A DNA stretch of 64,000 nucleotides from Cladorhizidae sp. MBARI D1340-BT2 (GCA_028752905.1 JAQNBH010000015.1:9867622-9931621), one strand, 5' to 3'. Positions 51,401 through 63,257 are shown, counted from the stretch's first letter. Translations and numbers: made by a program. Notes: generated from the sequence alone by a model not told the origin.

Positions 51401-52343
51401 TTTAATTAAAGAACGCTGCTTTAAATAGAGACGAGTACTTGTTCAAGTTCGCTAATTTTATTTGATTCTTTATATTATTATAGTCTTGGCCAAGCAAGTG
51501 GAGAAGAAGACCGTGCTAGAGAGGATCGAACAGAGCAAGAAGGCCGCCAAGAACCACAAGAAGAGGCTGAACCCTCCCAACGGCAGGGACGGTGAGCCGG
51601 CCAACAAGCGACCCAAGGCTCATAACAACCACCAGTTGGAGGTTGCCACCTCCAACACGCCATCACCTTTGACTCTGAACTACAGTCGTCCCACTAGTGT
51701 GCTCTCCGTTGCCAGTGCCACTGTCGACATCATGAACGGAGACGATGCCACGGACTTCCACGGCAGCACGGACGGCTCAGAGGTGAACTCGGAGTTGTCT
51801 GGTGCTGGAACTACTCCTGTCCGCAAGCTCTTCACCAAGTCCAGGCTGGGGTTGCTGGGCTCCACCACCGCCGCAGGGTTGGAAGTGGGGGCCACGTTAC
51901 AACCATCGTCGCTATCGATGCCTCTGTCGTCCTCGTCGGGGGGTGGGAGGAGGATGAAGCAGACGTTCGCTCCTCTAGGTGGTCGTGGCAAGGTGCAGAA
52001 AAGCGTCGGCAAGAAAGGAGGGGGAAAGGGAAGTGGTTCCGGAAGTGCTGCCGCCTCCGCTGGGGCCATTGCTGGTGCCAAAGCAGCCACCAACGCAGCC
52101 TACGCTGCTTACGGCATCCCCTTTTCTCTCTCTCCCACCAGCTCTCCTGCAGCTACCGGAAGCCTGGCCCCTCCTATCTCTTACTATCCCACTGGGGGTA
52201 GCACGCATTCATCTCCCCGAGTCAGCCCCGTCCCTATGGCCTTCGTAGCCACCTCTCTGATTACTACTCCACCCACAAACACCCGCCCATCTCCTTCCTC
52301 GAAAACACCAAGTTCACTCTCGAATTCCAAAAATGACTTTTGA
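3981..52343 (+). CDS. INO80: INO80 chromatin-remodelling ATPase, complete gene of 25 coding exons
   Basis: INO80 is the Snf2-family motor of the nuclear INO80 complex, which slides nucleosomes and acts in transcription, replication and repair. The phase-consistent join is: 3981-3997, 4274-4501, 4766-4871, 5150-5278, 5361-5459, 5692-5814, 5912-6124, 6570-6827, 17747-17807, 18433-18647, 21388-21483, 22461-22663, 30119-30203, 30549-30752, 31926-32099, 38088-38218, 38452-38525, 38805-38883, 39595-39681, 39778-40150, 40304-40565, 41333-41555, 41637-41709, 42342-42603, 51484-52343. This is 4635 nt, 1544 residues (human 1556). Order: N-terminal region, DBINO domain (about 200-330), ATPase lobe 1 with DEMGLGKT (464-471) and DEAQ (573-576), a long INO80-type insert (about 745-1070), lobe 2 with RAHRLGQ (1190-1196), and a Lys/Gly/Ala-rich tail. 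Coding sequence is about 10% of the gene. Exon 5, 6 and 9 boundaries are the least certain. Confidence 0.95.
4274..4501 (+). CDS. INO80: INO80 exon 2, N-terminal conserved segment
   Basis: The acceptor is TTCCCAG at 4267-4273 and the donor GTGAGA at 4502. It includes [20 protein letters not shown], which aligns with the start of human INO80 (PLYLQYLERALRLDHFL). This identifies the N-terminus and argues that little is missing upstream. Confidence 0.92.
4766..4871 (+). CDS. INO80: INO80 exon 3
   Basis: The acceptor is TTCCTTAG and the donor GTGAGA at 4872. It encodes a basic stretch ([17 protein letters not shown]) in the poorly conserved N-terminal region. A G homopolymer of about 25 bases precedes it at 4551-4576. 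Confidence 0.85.
5150..5278 (+). CDS. INO80: INO80 exon 4, acidic-serine stretch
   Basis: 43 codons, phase 0 at both ends. It encodes [16 protein letters not shown] then a basic helix ([17 protein letters not shown]), parallel to the human SILLSDESSEADSQSEDDDEE region. Acceptor TCTCTTTAG, donor GTATGT. Confidence 0.9.
5361..5459 (+). CDS. INO80: INO80 exon 5
   Basis: It encodes [20 protein letters not shown], matching human YQYYSAGLLSTYDPFYE. The phase-0 acceptor CAG at 5358-5360 gives an 82-bp intron. An earlier CAG (5295-5297) keeps the same frame and would add 21 residues, but only by leaving a 19-nt intron, so the later site is preferred. Confidence 0.82.
5692..5814 (+). CDS. INO80: INO80 exon 6, start of DBINO domain
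   Basis: It encodes [20 protein letters not shown], aligning with human ARRRKVWLSIVKKELPK at the DBINO start. The only AG that keeps phase 0 is 5690-5691. The stronger-looking CTAG at 5672-5675 would need a different phase, so the 5' boundary is uncertain by about 16 bp. Donor GTGAGG at 5815. Confidence 0.8.
5912..6124 (+). CDS. INO80: INO80 exon 7, DBINO core
   Basis: 71 codons. They contain [20 protein letters not shown] followed by the highly charged [20 protein letters not shown] helix, the most conserved part of DBINO, which contacts DNA and actin-module subunits in the family. Five residues (VSSVQ) are inserted before PRARRL relative to human. That insert is itself bounded by GTAAGC and GTGCAG. 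Confidence 0.95.
6211..6420 (+). repeat. About 20-bp minisatellite with telomere-like CCCTAA
   Basis: The unit is close to CTCAATAGCCCTAACCCTAA, about 10 degenerate copies, in INO80 intron 7. Each unit holds one or two CCCTAA hexamers, the C-strand of the animal telomere repeat, interrupted by CTCAATAG. Confidence 0.9.
6570..6827 (+). CDS. INO80: INO80 exon 8, end of DBINO
   Basis: 86 codons beginning [20 protein letters not shown], nearly identical to human, then a less conserved segment ending SVFIKQQDK. The donor GTAGAG starts the 10.9-kb intron 8. Confidence 0.95.
6895..7703 (+). repeat. Polypyrimidine tract, about 9-bp CCTTCCCCT unit
   Basis: About 800 bp of almost pure C+T on the + strand, mostly CCTTCCCCT with CCTCCTTCTCCT variants, at the start of INO80 intron 8. 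The matching Ser/Pro-rich and Gly/Glu/Arg-rich open frames on the two strands are repeat artefacts. Confidence 0.95.
7704..8282. other. Non-repetitive part of INO80 intron 8
   Basis: Unique intronic sequence between two arrays. I see no coding sequence or element ends. Confidence 0.6.
8283..9339 (+). repeat. 50-bp minisatellite, about 21 copies
   Basis: The unit starts GATGAGTTGATCCTGTGCAG and includes TCTCCCTACGGAGTGGAG. One shortened copy (around 8937) and a GTTGTTCCTTGA variant recur. It lies in INO80 intron 8. Confidence 0.95.
9340..9577. other. Spacer with a long G homopolymer
   Basis: Unique sequence containing a nearly pure G run at about 9416-9462. Its true length is likely uncertain. 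Confidence 0.7.
9578..14633 (+). repeat. 30-bp minisatellite, about 168 copies (largest array)
   Basis: The unit contains GTTGAAGTATACTAGACACT and TTGGCATCATG. It is very homogeneous: the main variation is TAGACAC versus TGGACAC and GGCATC versus GTCATC. Because 30 is a multiple of three and the unit lacks stops in some frames, open frames of about 980 codons exist on both strands. Two-base deletions (GGCACATGG at about 10062, 13924 and 14013) and a larger deletion near 10986 shift these frames, arguing against coding. From about 10200 to 10470 the two variants alternate strictly, a 60-bp higher-order unit. Confidence 0.98.
14634..15032. other. Unique intronic sequence, INO80 intron 8
   Basis: No coding sequence or repeat recognised. 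Confidence 0.55.
15033..15750 (+). repeat. 51-bp minisatellite, about 14 copies
   Basis: The unit contains CACAGCATAGCTGATCCACA then CAACTAGCCTGCCTCAAC. The 51-bp length keeps a + frame open as a 17-residue repeat ([17 protein letters not shown]); I regard this as an artefact of unit length. It lies in INO80 intron 8. Confidence 0.95.
15751..16689. other. Unique intronic sequence, INO80 intron 8
   Basis: No feature recognised. It is mostly moderate-GC sequence with no long frame. Confidence 0.5.
16693..17349. mobile_element. Possible non-autonomous DNA transposon with similar ends
   Basis: The left end, CCGGTTCACAATACGATGCTC, and the right end read inward on the other strand, GCTGGTTCACAATAGGACGCT, are clearly similar inverted sequences about 650 bp apart. 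A related end (GCCAGTTCACAATATGACAC) occurs near 35337. No intact transposase is present. Boundaries and target duplication are not clear. Confidence 0.4.
17350..17746. other. End of INO80 intron 8
   Basis: It includes a triplicated AATGATATTCATCATTAC (about 17445-17492) and a pyrimidine-rich run leading into the exon 9 acceptor. Confidence 0.6.
17747..17807 (+). CDS. INO80: INO80 exon 9 (small linker exon)
   Basis: A 61-nt exon between a good acceptor (TTCGTTCTAG) and donor GTGAGT encodes [20 protein letters not shown]. It joins exons 8 and 10 in phase. Its sequence is not strongly like the human segment here, where RSFDEDAKESRA is expected. The exon rests on splice sites and phase, and another small exon could be missed in intron 8. 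Confidence 0.65.
17815..17875 (+). repeat. CA-rich microsatellite
   Basis: Interrupted (CA)n in INO80 intron 9. Confidence 0.9.
18290..18351 (+). repeat. CA-rich microsatellite
   Basis: (CA)n followed by CAATCA repeats, close to the exon 10 acceptor. Confidence 0.9.
18433..18647 (+). CDS. INO80: INO80 exon 10, ATPase motif I
   Basis: It encodes [20 protein letters not shown] then [10 protein letters not shown], the Walker A P-loop of Snf2 ATPases, whose lysine binds ATP phosphates. Upstream is the [19 protein letters not shown] entry to lobe 1. Acceptor GGTACAG, donor GTATAT. Confidence 0.97.
18752..18965 (+). repeat. Degenerate minisatellite, about 45-bp unit
   Basis: Four or five diverged copies of a unit with CTGGTGTAAAGTG, CACTTGCTGGCATT and a G run. 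It lies in INO80 intron 10. The G runs vary in length. Confidence 0.75.
18966..19535. other. Unique intronic sequence, INO80 intron 10
   Basis: I see nothing recognisable. A 79-codon open frame at 19233-19472 has no family resemblance. Confidence 0.5.
19536..19890 (+). repeat. 12-bp minisatellite (CTAGTATCCCTC)
   Basis: About 28 copies of CTAGTATCCCTC with TGTCC variants, passing at its right end into CTAGCCCTAGCAT units. It lies in INO80 intron 10. Confidence 0.93.
19891..20704. other. Unique intronic sequence, INO80 intron 10
   Basis: It contains scattered CCCTAGC motifs (20190-20345) but no coding sequence I recognise. Confidence 0.5.
20705..21260 (+). repeat. About 42-bp G-rich minisatellite
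   Basis: The core unit is GTTAAATGTGGGTGGGGAGA then GGGTCCAATGTGGGCAGTGA; outer copies are more diverged. G runs of three to four recur on the + strand, so G-quadruplex formation is possible. The open frames here are repeat artefacts. Confidence 0.9.
21388..21483 (+). CDS. INO80: INO80 exon 11, ATPase motif Ia
   Basis: 32 codons: [20 protein letters not shown] then CTRFVPKFK, matching human WGPFLIISPASTLNNWHQE. Acceptor CCTGCAG, donor GTACGA, phase 0 at both ends. Confidence 0.97.
21585..22440 (+). repeat. About 22-bp minisatellite
   Basis: The unit is close to CACATCACATGATCCCACCT plus GC, about 35 variable copies. It fills most of INO80 intron 11. A short unique interruption lies at about 21745-21870. 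Confidence 0.9.
22461..22663 (+). CDS. INO80: INO80 exon 12, ATPase motif II (DEAQ)
   Basis: It encodes [31 protein letters not shown] and [15 protein letters not shown] is the INO80-type Walker B box for Mg-ATP. The exon ends AG before GTAGGC. Copies of its last 20 bp plus a donor recur in the following intron. Confidence 0.97.
22664..22866 (+). repeat. 66-bp repeat carrying copies of the exon 12 end and donor
   Basis: Units contain GTGTGGCAGGATCTAAGGTG and GCCATTAAGAGCAGTA(G/A)CAG followed by GTGGAAC. The second part copies the last 20 bp of exon 12 (22644-22663) with its donor position preserved. Copies lie at 22739-22758 and 22805-22824. Confidence 0.9.
22989..23502 (+). repeat. 33-bp minisatellite, about 16 copies
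   Basis: The unit contains GGATATACCTGCATATGTGT and GGGTTTCACTAGT. One-base insertions (ACCCTGC) in some copies shift the frame, so the [15 protein letters not shown] frames are artefacts. It lies in INO80 intron 12. Confidence 0.95.
23949..24279 (+). repeat. Direct duplication of a roughly 92-bp segment
   Basis: 23949-24040 and 24185-24279 are nearly identical (CCACAAAGAAGGCACCCTCG through AAAGACATTC); the second has a three-base insertion (CTA). A second shared string, GTGTTTTTTTGTGCATGG, occurs near 24149 and 24280, so a unit of about 236 bp was probably duplicated. It lies in INO80 intron 12. Confidence 0.85.
24469..24560 (+). pseudogene. Possible transposase N-terminal remnant (piggyBac-like?)
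   Basis: ATG 24469 opens [20 protein letters not shown], and a frame shift later the text reads VESSDEE before a stop. An acidic start with DDDF/SSDEE is typical of piggyBac-type transposases, but this is too short to be sure. The 49-bp array starts immediately after. Confidence 0.3.
24556..26630 (+). repeat. 49-bp minisatellite, about 42 copies
   Basis: The unit contains GACCAGGAGGAACTAGCAGA and TGTGCCTACCATGG(G/A)CAA. Variant positions are GAGACC/GTGACC and CATGCTAG/CACACTAG. The first two copies have TTTGCCCACC. It lies in INO80 intron 12. Confidence 0.97.
26885..27388 (+). repeat. About 78-bp minisatellite, 6-7 copies
   Basis: The unit contains CTTATGACCTTCACTCCACT, GTTGAATGTATG and TTCACAATCTTTATTCCCTT. 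Two copies are shortened and carry CTCTACCACAACCTTCACGT. It lies in INO80 intron 12. Confidence 0.93.
27389..28155. other. Unique intronic sequence, INO80 intron 12
   Basis: No recognisable feature. Confidence 0.5.
28156..28482 (+). repeat. CA-rich simple repeat
   Basis: About 330 bp of interrupted (CA)n with ACACAAACAC and AATCATTCACAC variants. Confidence 0.92.
28483..29361. other. Intronic sequence with a possible transposase fragment
   Basis: On the minus strand near 28720-28810 one frame reads [20 protein letters not shown], with an acidic DDDF block like the fragment at 24469. It may be an old piggyBac-type remnant; confidence is low. Nothing else is recognised. Confidence 0.25.
29362..29935. 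mobile_element. Large nested foldback (inverted-repeat) element
   Basis: An inner palindrome pairs about 29395-29520 with 29570-29697 (shared CTAAAACGTAAGTACGTGGT and ATAAATATCTCCAGATTGCC). The flanking GGGGGACCTAAACCATTTTT (29368-29387) pairs again with sequence at about 29894-29931. The RNA or single strand could fold into a hairpin of more than 100 bp. There is no coding sequence. It is probably a non-autonomous DNA transposon. Confidence 0.7.
30119..30203 (+). CDS. INO80: INO80 exon 13, ATPase motif III
   Basis: It encodes [20 protein letters not shown] then PIQNTMQE, the TGTPIQN motif coupling ATP hydrolysis to movement. Its first C completes the serine codon split at the end of exon 12. 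Donor GTTAGT. Confidence 0.97.
30231..30480 (+). repeat. Pyrimidine-rich CTCC repeats
   Basis: Degenerate CTCCATCTCTCCCC repeats fill INO80 intron 13. Confidence 0.75.
30549..30752 (+). CDS. INO80: INO80 exon 14, ATPase motif IV region
   Basis: 68 codons: [49 protein letters not shown]. This is near-identical to human INO80 and marks the end of ATPase lobe 1. Acceptor TTCCTTAG, donor GTGTGT. Confidence 0.97.
30817..30928 (+). repeat. ACAT/ACAC microsatellite
   Basis: Interrupted (ACATAC)n in INO80 intron 14. Confidence 0.9.
30960..31545 (+). repeat. Two adjoining related arrays, 28-bp then 30-bp unit
   Basis: The first half repeats CCTTAGCCCTAGCTTACCCA plus GTTTTGGA (28 bp). From about 31260 the unit becomes CCTTAGCCCTAGCTTTAACT plus CAGGTTTGGA (30 bp). 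The change of unit is abrupt, suggesting successive expansions of one ancestor. It lies in INO80 intron 14. Confidence 0.93.
31592..31832 (+). repeat. 27-bp minisatellite with a 12-bp palindrome
   Basis: About 9 copies of CACTCACACAGCACAGCCCT plus AGGGCTC. Each has the perfect palindrome AGCCCTAGGGCT. It lies about 100 bp before the exon 15 acceptor. Confidence 0.95.
31926..32099 (+). CDS. INO80: INO80 exon 15, linker after lobe 1
   Basis: 58 codons including [20 protein letters not shown] and NLVMQFRKV at its junction with exon 16, matching human LTSRQKLLYQALKNKISIED. Acceptor TTTACTCAG, donor GTCAGT. Confidence 0.96.
32165..32306 (+). repeat. 62-bp direct duplication
   Basis: 32165-32226 and 32245-32306 are almost identical (GACATCTTCCCGTGCCTTGT and AGGTCAGCTTGCCTGCCTTC), separated by 18 bp. 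It lies at the start of INO80 intron 15. Confidence 0.9.
32307..33204. other. Unique intronic sequence, INO80 intron 15
   Basis: No recognisable feature. The minus-strand open frame of 84 codons at 32906-33160 matches nothing I know. Confidence 0.5.
33205..35085 (+). repeat. 51-bp minisatellite, about 37 copies, with an 8-unit higher-order repeat
   Basis: The unit contains GGCATATTGTGAACTGACCT and GAGGGAATGAGATACTTCAC. Variants differ at GCGAGC, GTGAGT, GTGAGC and GCGAAC. The order of variants between about 33463 and 33870 recurs between about 33874 and 34280, an 8-unit (408-bp) block duplication. The 599-codon minus-strand frame (17-residue [17 protein letters not shown]) is an artefact of the 51-bp length. 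It lies in INO80 intron 15. Confidence 0.97.
35086..36444. other. Intronic sequence with transposon-like pieces
   Basis: A GTTCACAATATG end-like sequence lies near 35340. A short inverted pair TCCGTTGTGTA / TACACAACGGA lies near 35370 and 35418. CAACAAACTCTCAGTTGACA (about 35730) belongs to a dispersed family also seen near 44620, 59510, 60560 and 60850. A cysteine-rich frame near 36260-36320 ([16 protein letters not shown]) could be the end of a piggyBac-type transposase, but I cannot confirm it. Confidence 0.35.
36445..37560 (+). repeat. 17-bp minisatellite, about 65 copies
   Basis: The unit is ATTAGTCTGGAGTTATG, with ATG/ACG and TCTGG/TCCGG variants that cluster in blocks: ATG-type mostly left, ACG-type mostly centre and right. 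It lies in INO80 intron 15. Confidence 0.97.
37561..38087. other. End of INO80 intron 15
   Basis: Unique sequence with a GT-rich patch at 37996-38033 before the exon 16 acceptor. Two overlapping minus-strand frames (37637-37994) share a theme but match no family I know. Confidence 0.45.
38088..38218 (+). CDS. INO80: INO80 exon 16, start of the INO80 insert (GC donor)
   Basis: It encodes [16 protein letters not shown], the conserved CNHP block that opens the long insert between the helicase lobes, the RuvBL1/RuvBL2 docking region in the family. The donor is GCAAGT: the exon ends ACAG before GC. Phase supports this, because the nearby GT (CAA|GTCACA) would put exon 17 out of frame. Confidence 0.93.
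38452..38525 (+). CDS. INO80: INO80 exon 17, insert segment
   Basis: A 74-nt exon encoding [20 protein letters not shown] then GGSN. Acceptor CCCTCAG, donor GTGAGT. Phase fits both neighbours. Sequence is weakly conserved, as expected in this part of the insert. Confidence 0.88.
38805..38883 (+). CDS. INO80: INO80 exon 18, insert segment
   Basis: A 79-nt exon encoding [20 protein letters not shown], aligning with human FLRFIDISPAEMANLMLQGL. Acceptor ACCACAG, donor GTAAGT. The frame is fixed by two split codons. Confidence 0.9.
38930..39460 (+). repeat. TG-rich minisatellite
   Basis: Variable units such as GTGTGTAGAGTGATGTGTGC and ACTGTGTAT fill most of INO80 intron 18. Confidence 0.9.
39595..39681 (+). 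CDS. INO80: INO80 exon 19, insert segment
   Basis: An 87-nt exon encoding [20 protein letters not shown] then GRTTLPES, aligning with the human WLALFLSLKASYRLHQLRSW block. Acceptor CCTCCAG, donor GTGAAG. Confidence 0.92.
39778..40150 (+). CDS. INO80: INO80 exon 20, insert body
   Basis: 124 codons of low-conservation insert, beginning with hydrophobic [20 protein letters not shown] and including [13 protein letters not shown] near its end (human LTELPSFLCVASPRV). A stretch rich in Glu, Ala and Pro in the middle is probably a flexible loop. The donor GTAAGC at 40151 follows a complete AAA codon. Confidence 0.93.
40304..40565 (+). CDS. INO80: INO80 exon 21, end of the insert
   Basis: It encodes [12 protein letters not shown] (human YCNDRSAEYERR), [11 protein letters not shown] (human QNGWSFIRIPG) and intervening variable residues. 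Tandem GTTCAG at the acceptor (CAG at 40301-40303 or 40307-40309) allows a two-residue shift. Donor GTAGGA. Confidence 0.94.
40585..41312 (+). repeat. 14/16-bp TG-rich minisatellite
   Basis: Mixed units TGTGGTAGTGCATG and TGTGTGGTAGTGCAG fill INO80 intron 21. Long HYHT-type open frames on the minus strand are artefacts. Confidence 0.95.
41333..41555 (+). CDS. INO80: INO80 exon 22, helicase lobe 2 start
   Basis: It encodes [40 protein letters not shown], near-identical to human. These are motifs IV-V of the Snf2 helicase C-terminal lobe. Acceptor CTCCACAG, donor GTGAGG. Confidence 0.97.
41637..41709 (+). CDS. INO80: INO80 exon 23, helicase motif V
   Basis: A 73-nt exon encoding [20 protein letters not shown] then [14 protein letters not shown] is motif V. 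It follows an 81-bp intron and precedes an intron carrying a pogo-type element. Confidence 0.97.
41730..42295 (-). mobile_element. pogo/Tigger-type non-autonomous element with TA target duplication
   Basis: Terminal inverted repeats CCGTATTCACTCAAATATAA (from 41732) and its complement ending at 42293 differ at one position (A/G), continue into GTCGC, and are flanked by TA on both sides (41730-41731, 42294-42295). On the minus strand near 42095-42165 a frame reads [20 protein letters not shown] followed by D. This resembles the C-terminal SFKKCGISNALDGTEDD block of pogo/Tigger transposases, ended by a stop. It is internally deleted and sits in the 632-bp INO80 intron 23. Confidence 0.82.
42342..42603 (+). 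CDS. INO80: INO80 exon 24, helicase motif VI
   Basis: It encodes [20 protein letters not shown] then [14 protein letters not shown], with the arginine finger motif RAHRLGQ, and [20 protein letters not shown]. It ends after DDDEMETR plus one base before GTGAGT. The next exon lies 8.9 kb away. Confidence 0.97.
42905..44322 (+). repeat. 32-bp minisatellite, about 45 copies, with acceptor-like motif
   Basis: The unit contains CAGCCATTAGCAGAGATACC and TGCTCTCCATTG. Two variants (ACCTGCTCTCCATTG and AACTGTTCTCTGTTG) alternate in the left half; the right half is uniform. Each unit contains TTCTC(T/C)(G/A)TTGCAG, a pyrimidine-rich AG resembling a 3' splice site. It lies at the start of INO80 intron 24. 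Confidence 0.96.
44323..44835. other. Intronic sequence with a short ATAATCAACTTAAAT repeat
   Basis: About five copies of a 19-bp unit (TCAGATAATCAACTTAAAT; 44515-44615) end in CAACTGAGAGTTTGTTGAGA, a member of the dispersed family also seen near 35730. Nothing coding. Confidence 0.6.
44836..46945 (+). repeat. 28-bp minisatellite, about 75 copies
   Basis: The unit contains CATTCAAAACTGAGCCTGTG and CATGGACA. It is highly homogeneous, with clustered CACGGACA variants. It lies in INO80 intron 24. Confidence 0.97.
47088..47155. other. Perfect-looking hairpin (about 21-bp arms)
   Basis: TTAGTGCCAGCCTAGCTTAG (from about 47091) faces CCTAAGCTTGACTGGCACTAA (to about 47155) with three central mismatches and a loop of about 25 bases. 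It is probably a miniature inverted-repeat remnant. Confidence 0.55.
47250..47388 (-). pseudogene. pogo/Tigger transposase N-terminal fragment
   Basis: Read on the minus strand, one frame gives [20 protein letters not shown] then [14 protein letters not shown]. This matches the helix-turn-helix DNA-binding start of pogo/Tigger/CENP-B-like transposases (FxVNEKxVRxWRKQEExL). An upstream piece, [11 protein letters not shown], fits the same domain one frame away, so there is at least one frameshift. The frame ends at GTGAGT or a stop. It is a degraded copy in INO80 intron 24. Confidence 0.7.
47398..47524 (+). repeat. 67-bp direct duplication
   Basis: Two copies of TACTTGATGTTTGAAAGCTG then CAGTATAACTTCTCTTCATG, directly adjoining, in INO80 intron 24. 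Confidence 0.9.
47643..48342 (+). repeat. 38-bp minisatellite, about 18 copies
   Basis: The unit contains GGTTCTTATAACCAGCTATG and TGGTTGCAACTGGAGGG. It lies in INO80 intron 24. Confidence 0.96.
48485..50000 (+). repeat. 18-bp minisatellite in two interleaved forms
   Basis: Units CTAACAAGAAGCACGCAC and CTAACTAAGAACATGCAC alternate irregularly for about 1.5 kb. Each contains CTAAC, a match to the branch-point consensus. Frames such as [12 protein letters not shown] are artefacts of the 18-bp length. It lies 1.5 kb before INO80 exon 25. Confidence 0.95.
50170..50870 (-). pseudogene. hAT-type transposase remnant (ZMYM1/P52rIPK-like)
   Basis: Minus-strand pieces in order: [20 protein letters not shown] and [10 protein letters not shown] (50700-50800), then in another frame [14 protein letters not shown] and [17 protein letters not shown], a TAG stop (50547-50549), [19 protein letters not shown], and at 50250-50330 [20 protein letters not shown]. 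These match the C-terminal half of hAT-derived proteins of the DUF4371/dimerisation type, where LLLVMPATN precedes the dimerisation motif. At least one frameshift and one stop break it, and the C-terminus degrades after PANN. No intact copy or inverted ends are seen. Confidence 0.78.
50871..51483. other. End of INO80 intron 24
   Basis: It may hold a more diverged start of the hAT remnant (minus-strand frame 50914-51216), plus a small CATGCCT(A)TCAA repeat near 51303-51350. A T/A-rich run leads to the exon 25 acceptor TTATTATAG. Confidence 0.45.
51484..52343 (+). CDS. INO80: INO80 exon 25, C-terminal tail and stop
   Basis: An 860-nt last exon, TGA 52341-52343. It starts with a basic coiled segment ([20 protein letters not shown]), then Ser/Thr/Pro-rich disordered sequence, then [20 protein letters not shown] and [12 protein letters not shown]. 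The latter matches the conserved human GSAAAMAGAKAGAAAASAAA / YAAYGYNVS motif, confirming the same gene after the long intron. Human's longer basic block after lobe 2 is shorter here. Confidence 0.95.
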
Positions 52344-52958
52344 TGTGTGCACTGAACAACTCGTGTGTGTGTGTGTGTGTATGTATGTAGACTCCACTAG
52401 AACTGTGCACTTTGTACAAACTTGCACCTCTTTGTTGTGATCTTGTCTTGGACACTGCTTGCTTATTATAATTATAACGAGCGTGTGTGTATGTGTATTT
52501 GCCTTCAATTCTCTCCCTGCTATTATATCGTTTAAACAGCTCATTTTTCGTATGCAATTTGCCGTGACCTTTCTTGCTCTATTGATATTATCGGGGGGGG
52601 GGGGGGGGGTTTGAACTTTGCTGATGCATGTCTGTAATACACATGGAAAACTTTAATGGGCATATTCTTCCAAGGCACGACTTCATTATAGATACGACTT
52701 CATTATAGATGTATAAGACAAGTGCTAAGTTACGAGTGCAAGTTGTGATGTGTATACTTGTGCCATGGGATGGATGATTCACATTAATAGAAATTTAAGT
52801 GTACATCTTTATCAAGTCTACTACAACTAAGATGCCTTGGACTAATGCCCATCACATAGTCACAGGTATGTACCAGTTCAGTCCTCTTGGCCACTCATGA
52901 TTAAATGGCCCCACTGCAACTGCAGCTTGACCGGATGACTCTGAATGGCAGTAGTGAG
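52344..52958. other. INO80 / DNAJC24 convergent 3' region
   Basis: 615 bp between the two stop codons, with a GT run (52362-52386) and a G homopolymer (52592-52610). No AATAAA stands out on either strand. The two 3' UTRs may overlap. Confidence 0.65.
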
Positions 52959-53749
52959 TTATGAAGTGGACTTGTGCTCTCCCGTCTCGTCCATCACTTG
53001 CTCCTCCTCCTTGTACAGTACCTGAATGCTTAGAGTACACAATGAGCAGCACACAACCTCCACCCCTTGCCCAAGTTCACTCCCATTCACCACATACTGC
53101 CCACTGCATCGGCATGGTGATGCATAGCAATCTGTGGCAGGGTCGTAGGTCATGTCATCCAAATCCACCACCTCTGATATTGGCCACTCCTGGGCCAGAC
53201 TTTCAGCTATCACACAGCAATGCACACAAATATAAACCTAGTGGCACACCTGCAATAAAAACCCACCATTATGTTTCCTGTCATAGTTCTGCCTTTTTTC
53301 TTGGTTTGAAAGTATGCTATGTGCCTCAGTGACTTTGTGATAGCGTCTCATCGCAACAATCCTGTCAGAACTGCTCAGTTCAGTCGAAAGCTTGTCTGGG
53401 TGATACTACAAAAATACAAACCAGGTAATTGCTTAGCTAAAGAACGCACCTATACTAGGCAAGGCAACTACTCATTCAATGCCCTTTGTTTAATTTTGTC
53501 TTTGTACTGTATTGCCATTTGATGTTACCATTTCTTTTTATGTGATAGCCTTAAACAGGCTCAGCAATAGCAACATTAAATCATAAAAAAGGTAAAAACC
53601 AAAATAAAGTAATAATCATTCAAAAGTGTTCAGATCTATCCAACTTTTTATACCTTCTTTATGAGCCTTTGGAAACTTCTTTTTATTGCATCTGCACTGG
53701 CGTCACTGCTAATTTCAAGTATCGCGTAGTAATCTTCGCCACTAGCCAT
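52959..53749 (-). CDS. DNAJC24: DPH4 / DNAJC24, J-domain protein of diphthamide synthesis (3 exons)
   Basis: DPH4 supports the first step of diphthamide formation on elongation factor 2, binding iron through a CSL zinc finger and stimulating Hsp70 through its J domain, in the cytosol. The minus-strand join is 53749-53654, 53405-53267, 53206-52959, giving 160 residues (human 149). Exon 1 gives MASGEDYYAILEISSDASAD. Exon 2 carries the J-domain HPDK (residues 34-37) and the final helix NQEKRQNYDRKH. Exon 3 carries DLDDMTYD and the zinc-finger cysteines Cys110-x-Cys112 and Cys132-x2-Cys135, ending at TAA 52961-52959. Introns are 248 and 60 bp with GT-AG ends. An apparent 17-nt intron inside the second one gives a stop and was rejected. 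Confidence 0.93.
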
Positions 53750-53835
53750 TGCTACGGCGAGTCCGAGTAAAGGTAAAGGGTCGATGTGCTAATAAAGCAC
53801 ACCTTTGAAGGTGCGCACTATATTCAGAAGTTAGC
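53750..53835. promoter_or_regulatory. 86-bp bidirectional promoter, DNAJC24 / MRPS10
   Basis: Only 86 bp separate the two divergent ATGs, so both 5' UTRs and the core promoter are compressed here unless transcripts start inside the opposite gene. It contains an inverted repeat with 9-bp arms, GCACACCTT (53797-53805) and AAGGTGCGC (53808-53816), one mismatch apart from perfect. This could be a dimeric factor site. No TATA box is evident. Confidence 0.75.
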
Positions 53836-62982
<9,147 letters not shown>

Positions 62983-63257
62983 GTATGTACATGTTTGTGT
63001 ATGAATGTGATGGGTGTGTATGTATGGACGCTGGTCTAGACAGTGCCGTCGTCTTGCTCTCAGCATTTGCTCCCGCTGGTCTTGTGTCTCTCACTTTCTC
63101 CTCCATTAGTATTACTCGTGGTAGTTAAAACACGCATTACCAGTTATCCCACATCTCTCAAAATGGCTGCTTTGTGCTTGCTCCTCCAAGTTTTCAAACC
63201 ACCTTGGTGCATGTGCAGTGAACGCTCCATTGTGATGATGGTTTTCTGTGGCCACTT
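62983..63257 (+). other. Start of the next MRPS10 intron
   Basis: It begins with the GTATGT donor at 62983. I looked for the expected C-terminal exon (human begins TKTQLEQLP) and did not find it here. Confidence 0.6.

Noticed and set aside
53250..53266. 17-nt intron in DNAJC24
   Set aside because: The resulting frame hits a stop; the 60-bp intron ending at 53207 restores the CSL zinc finger frame.
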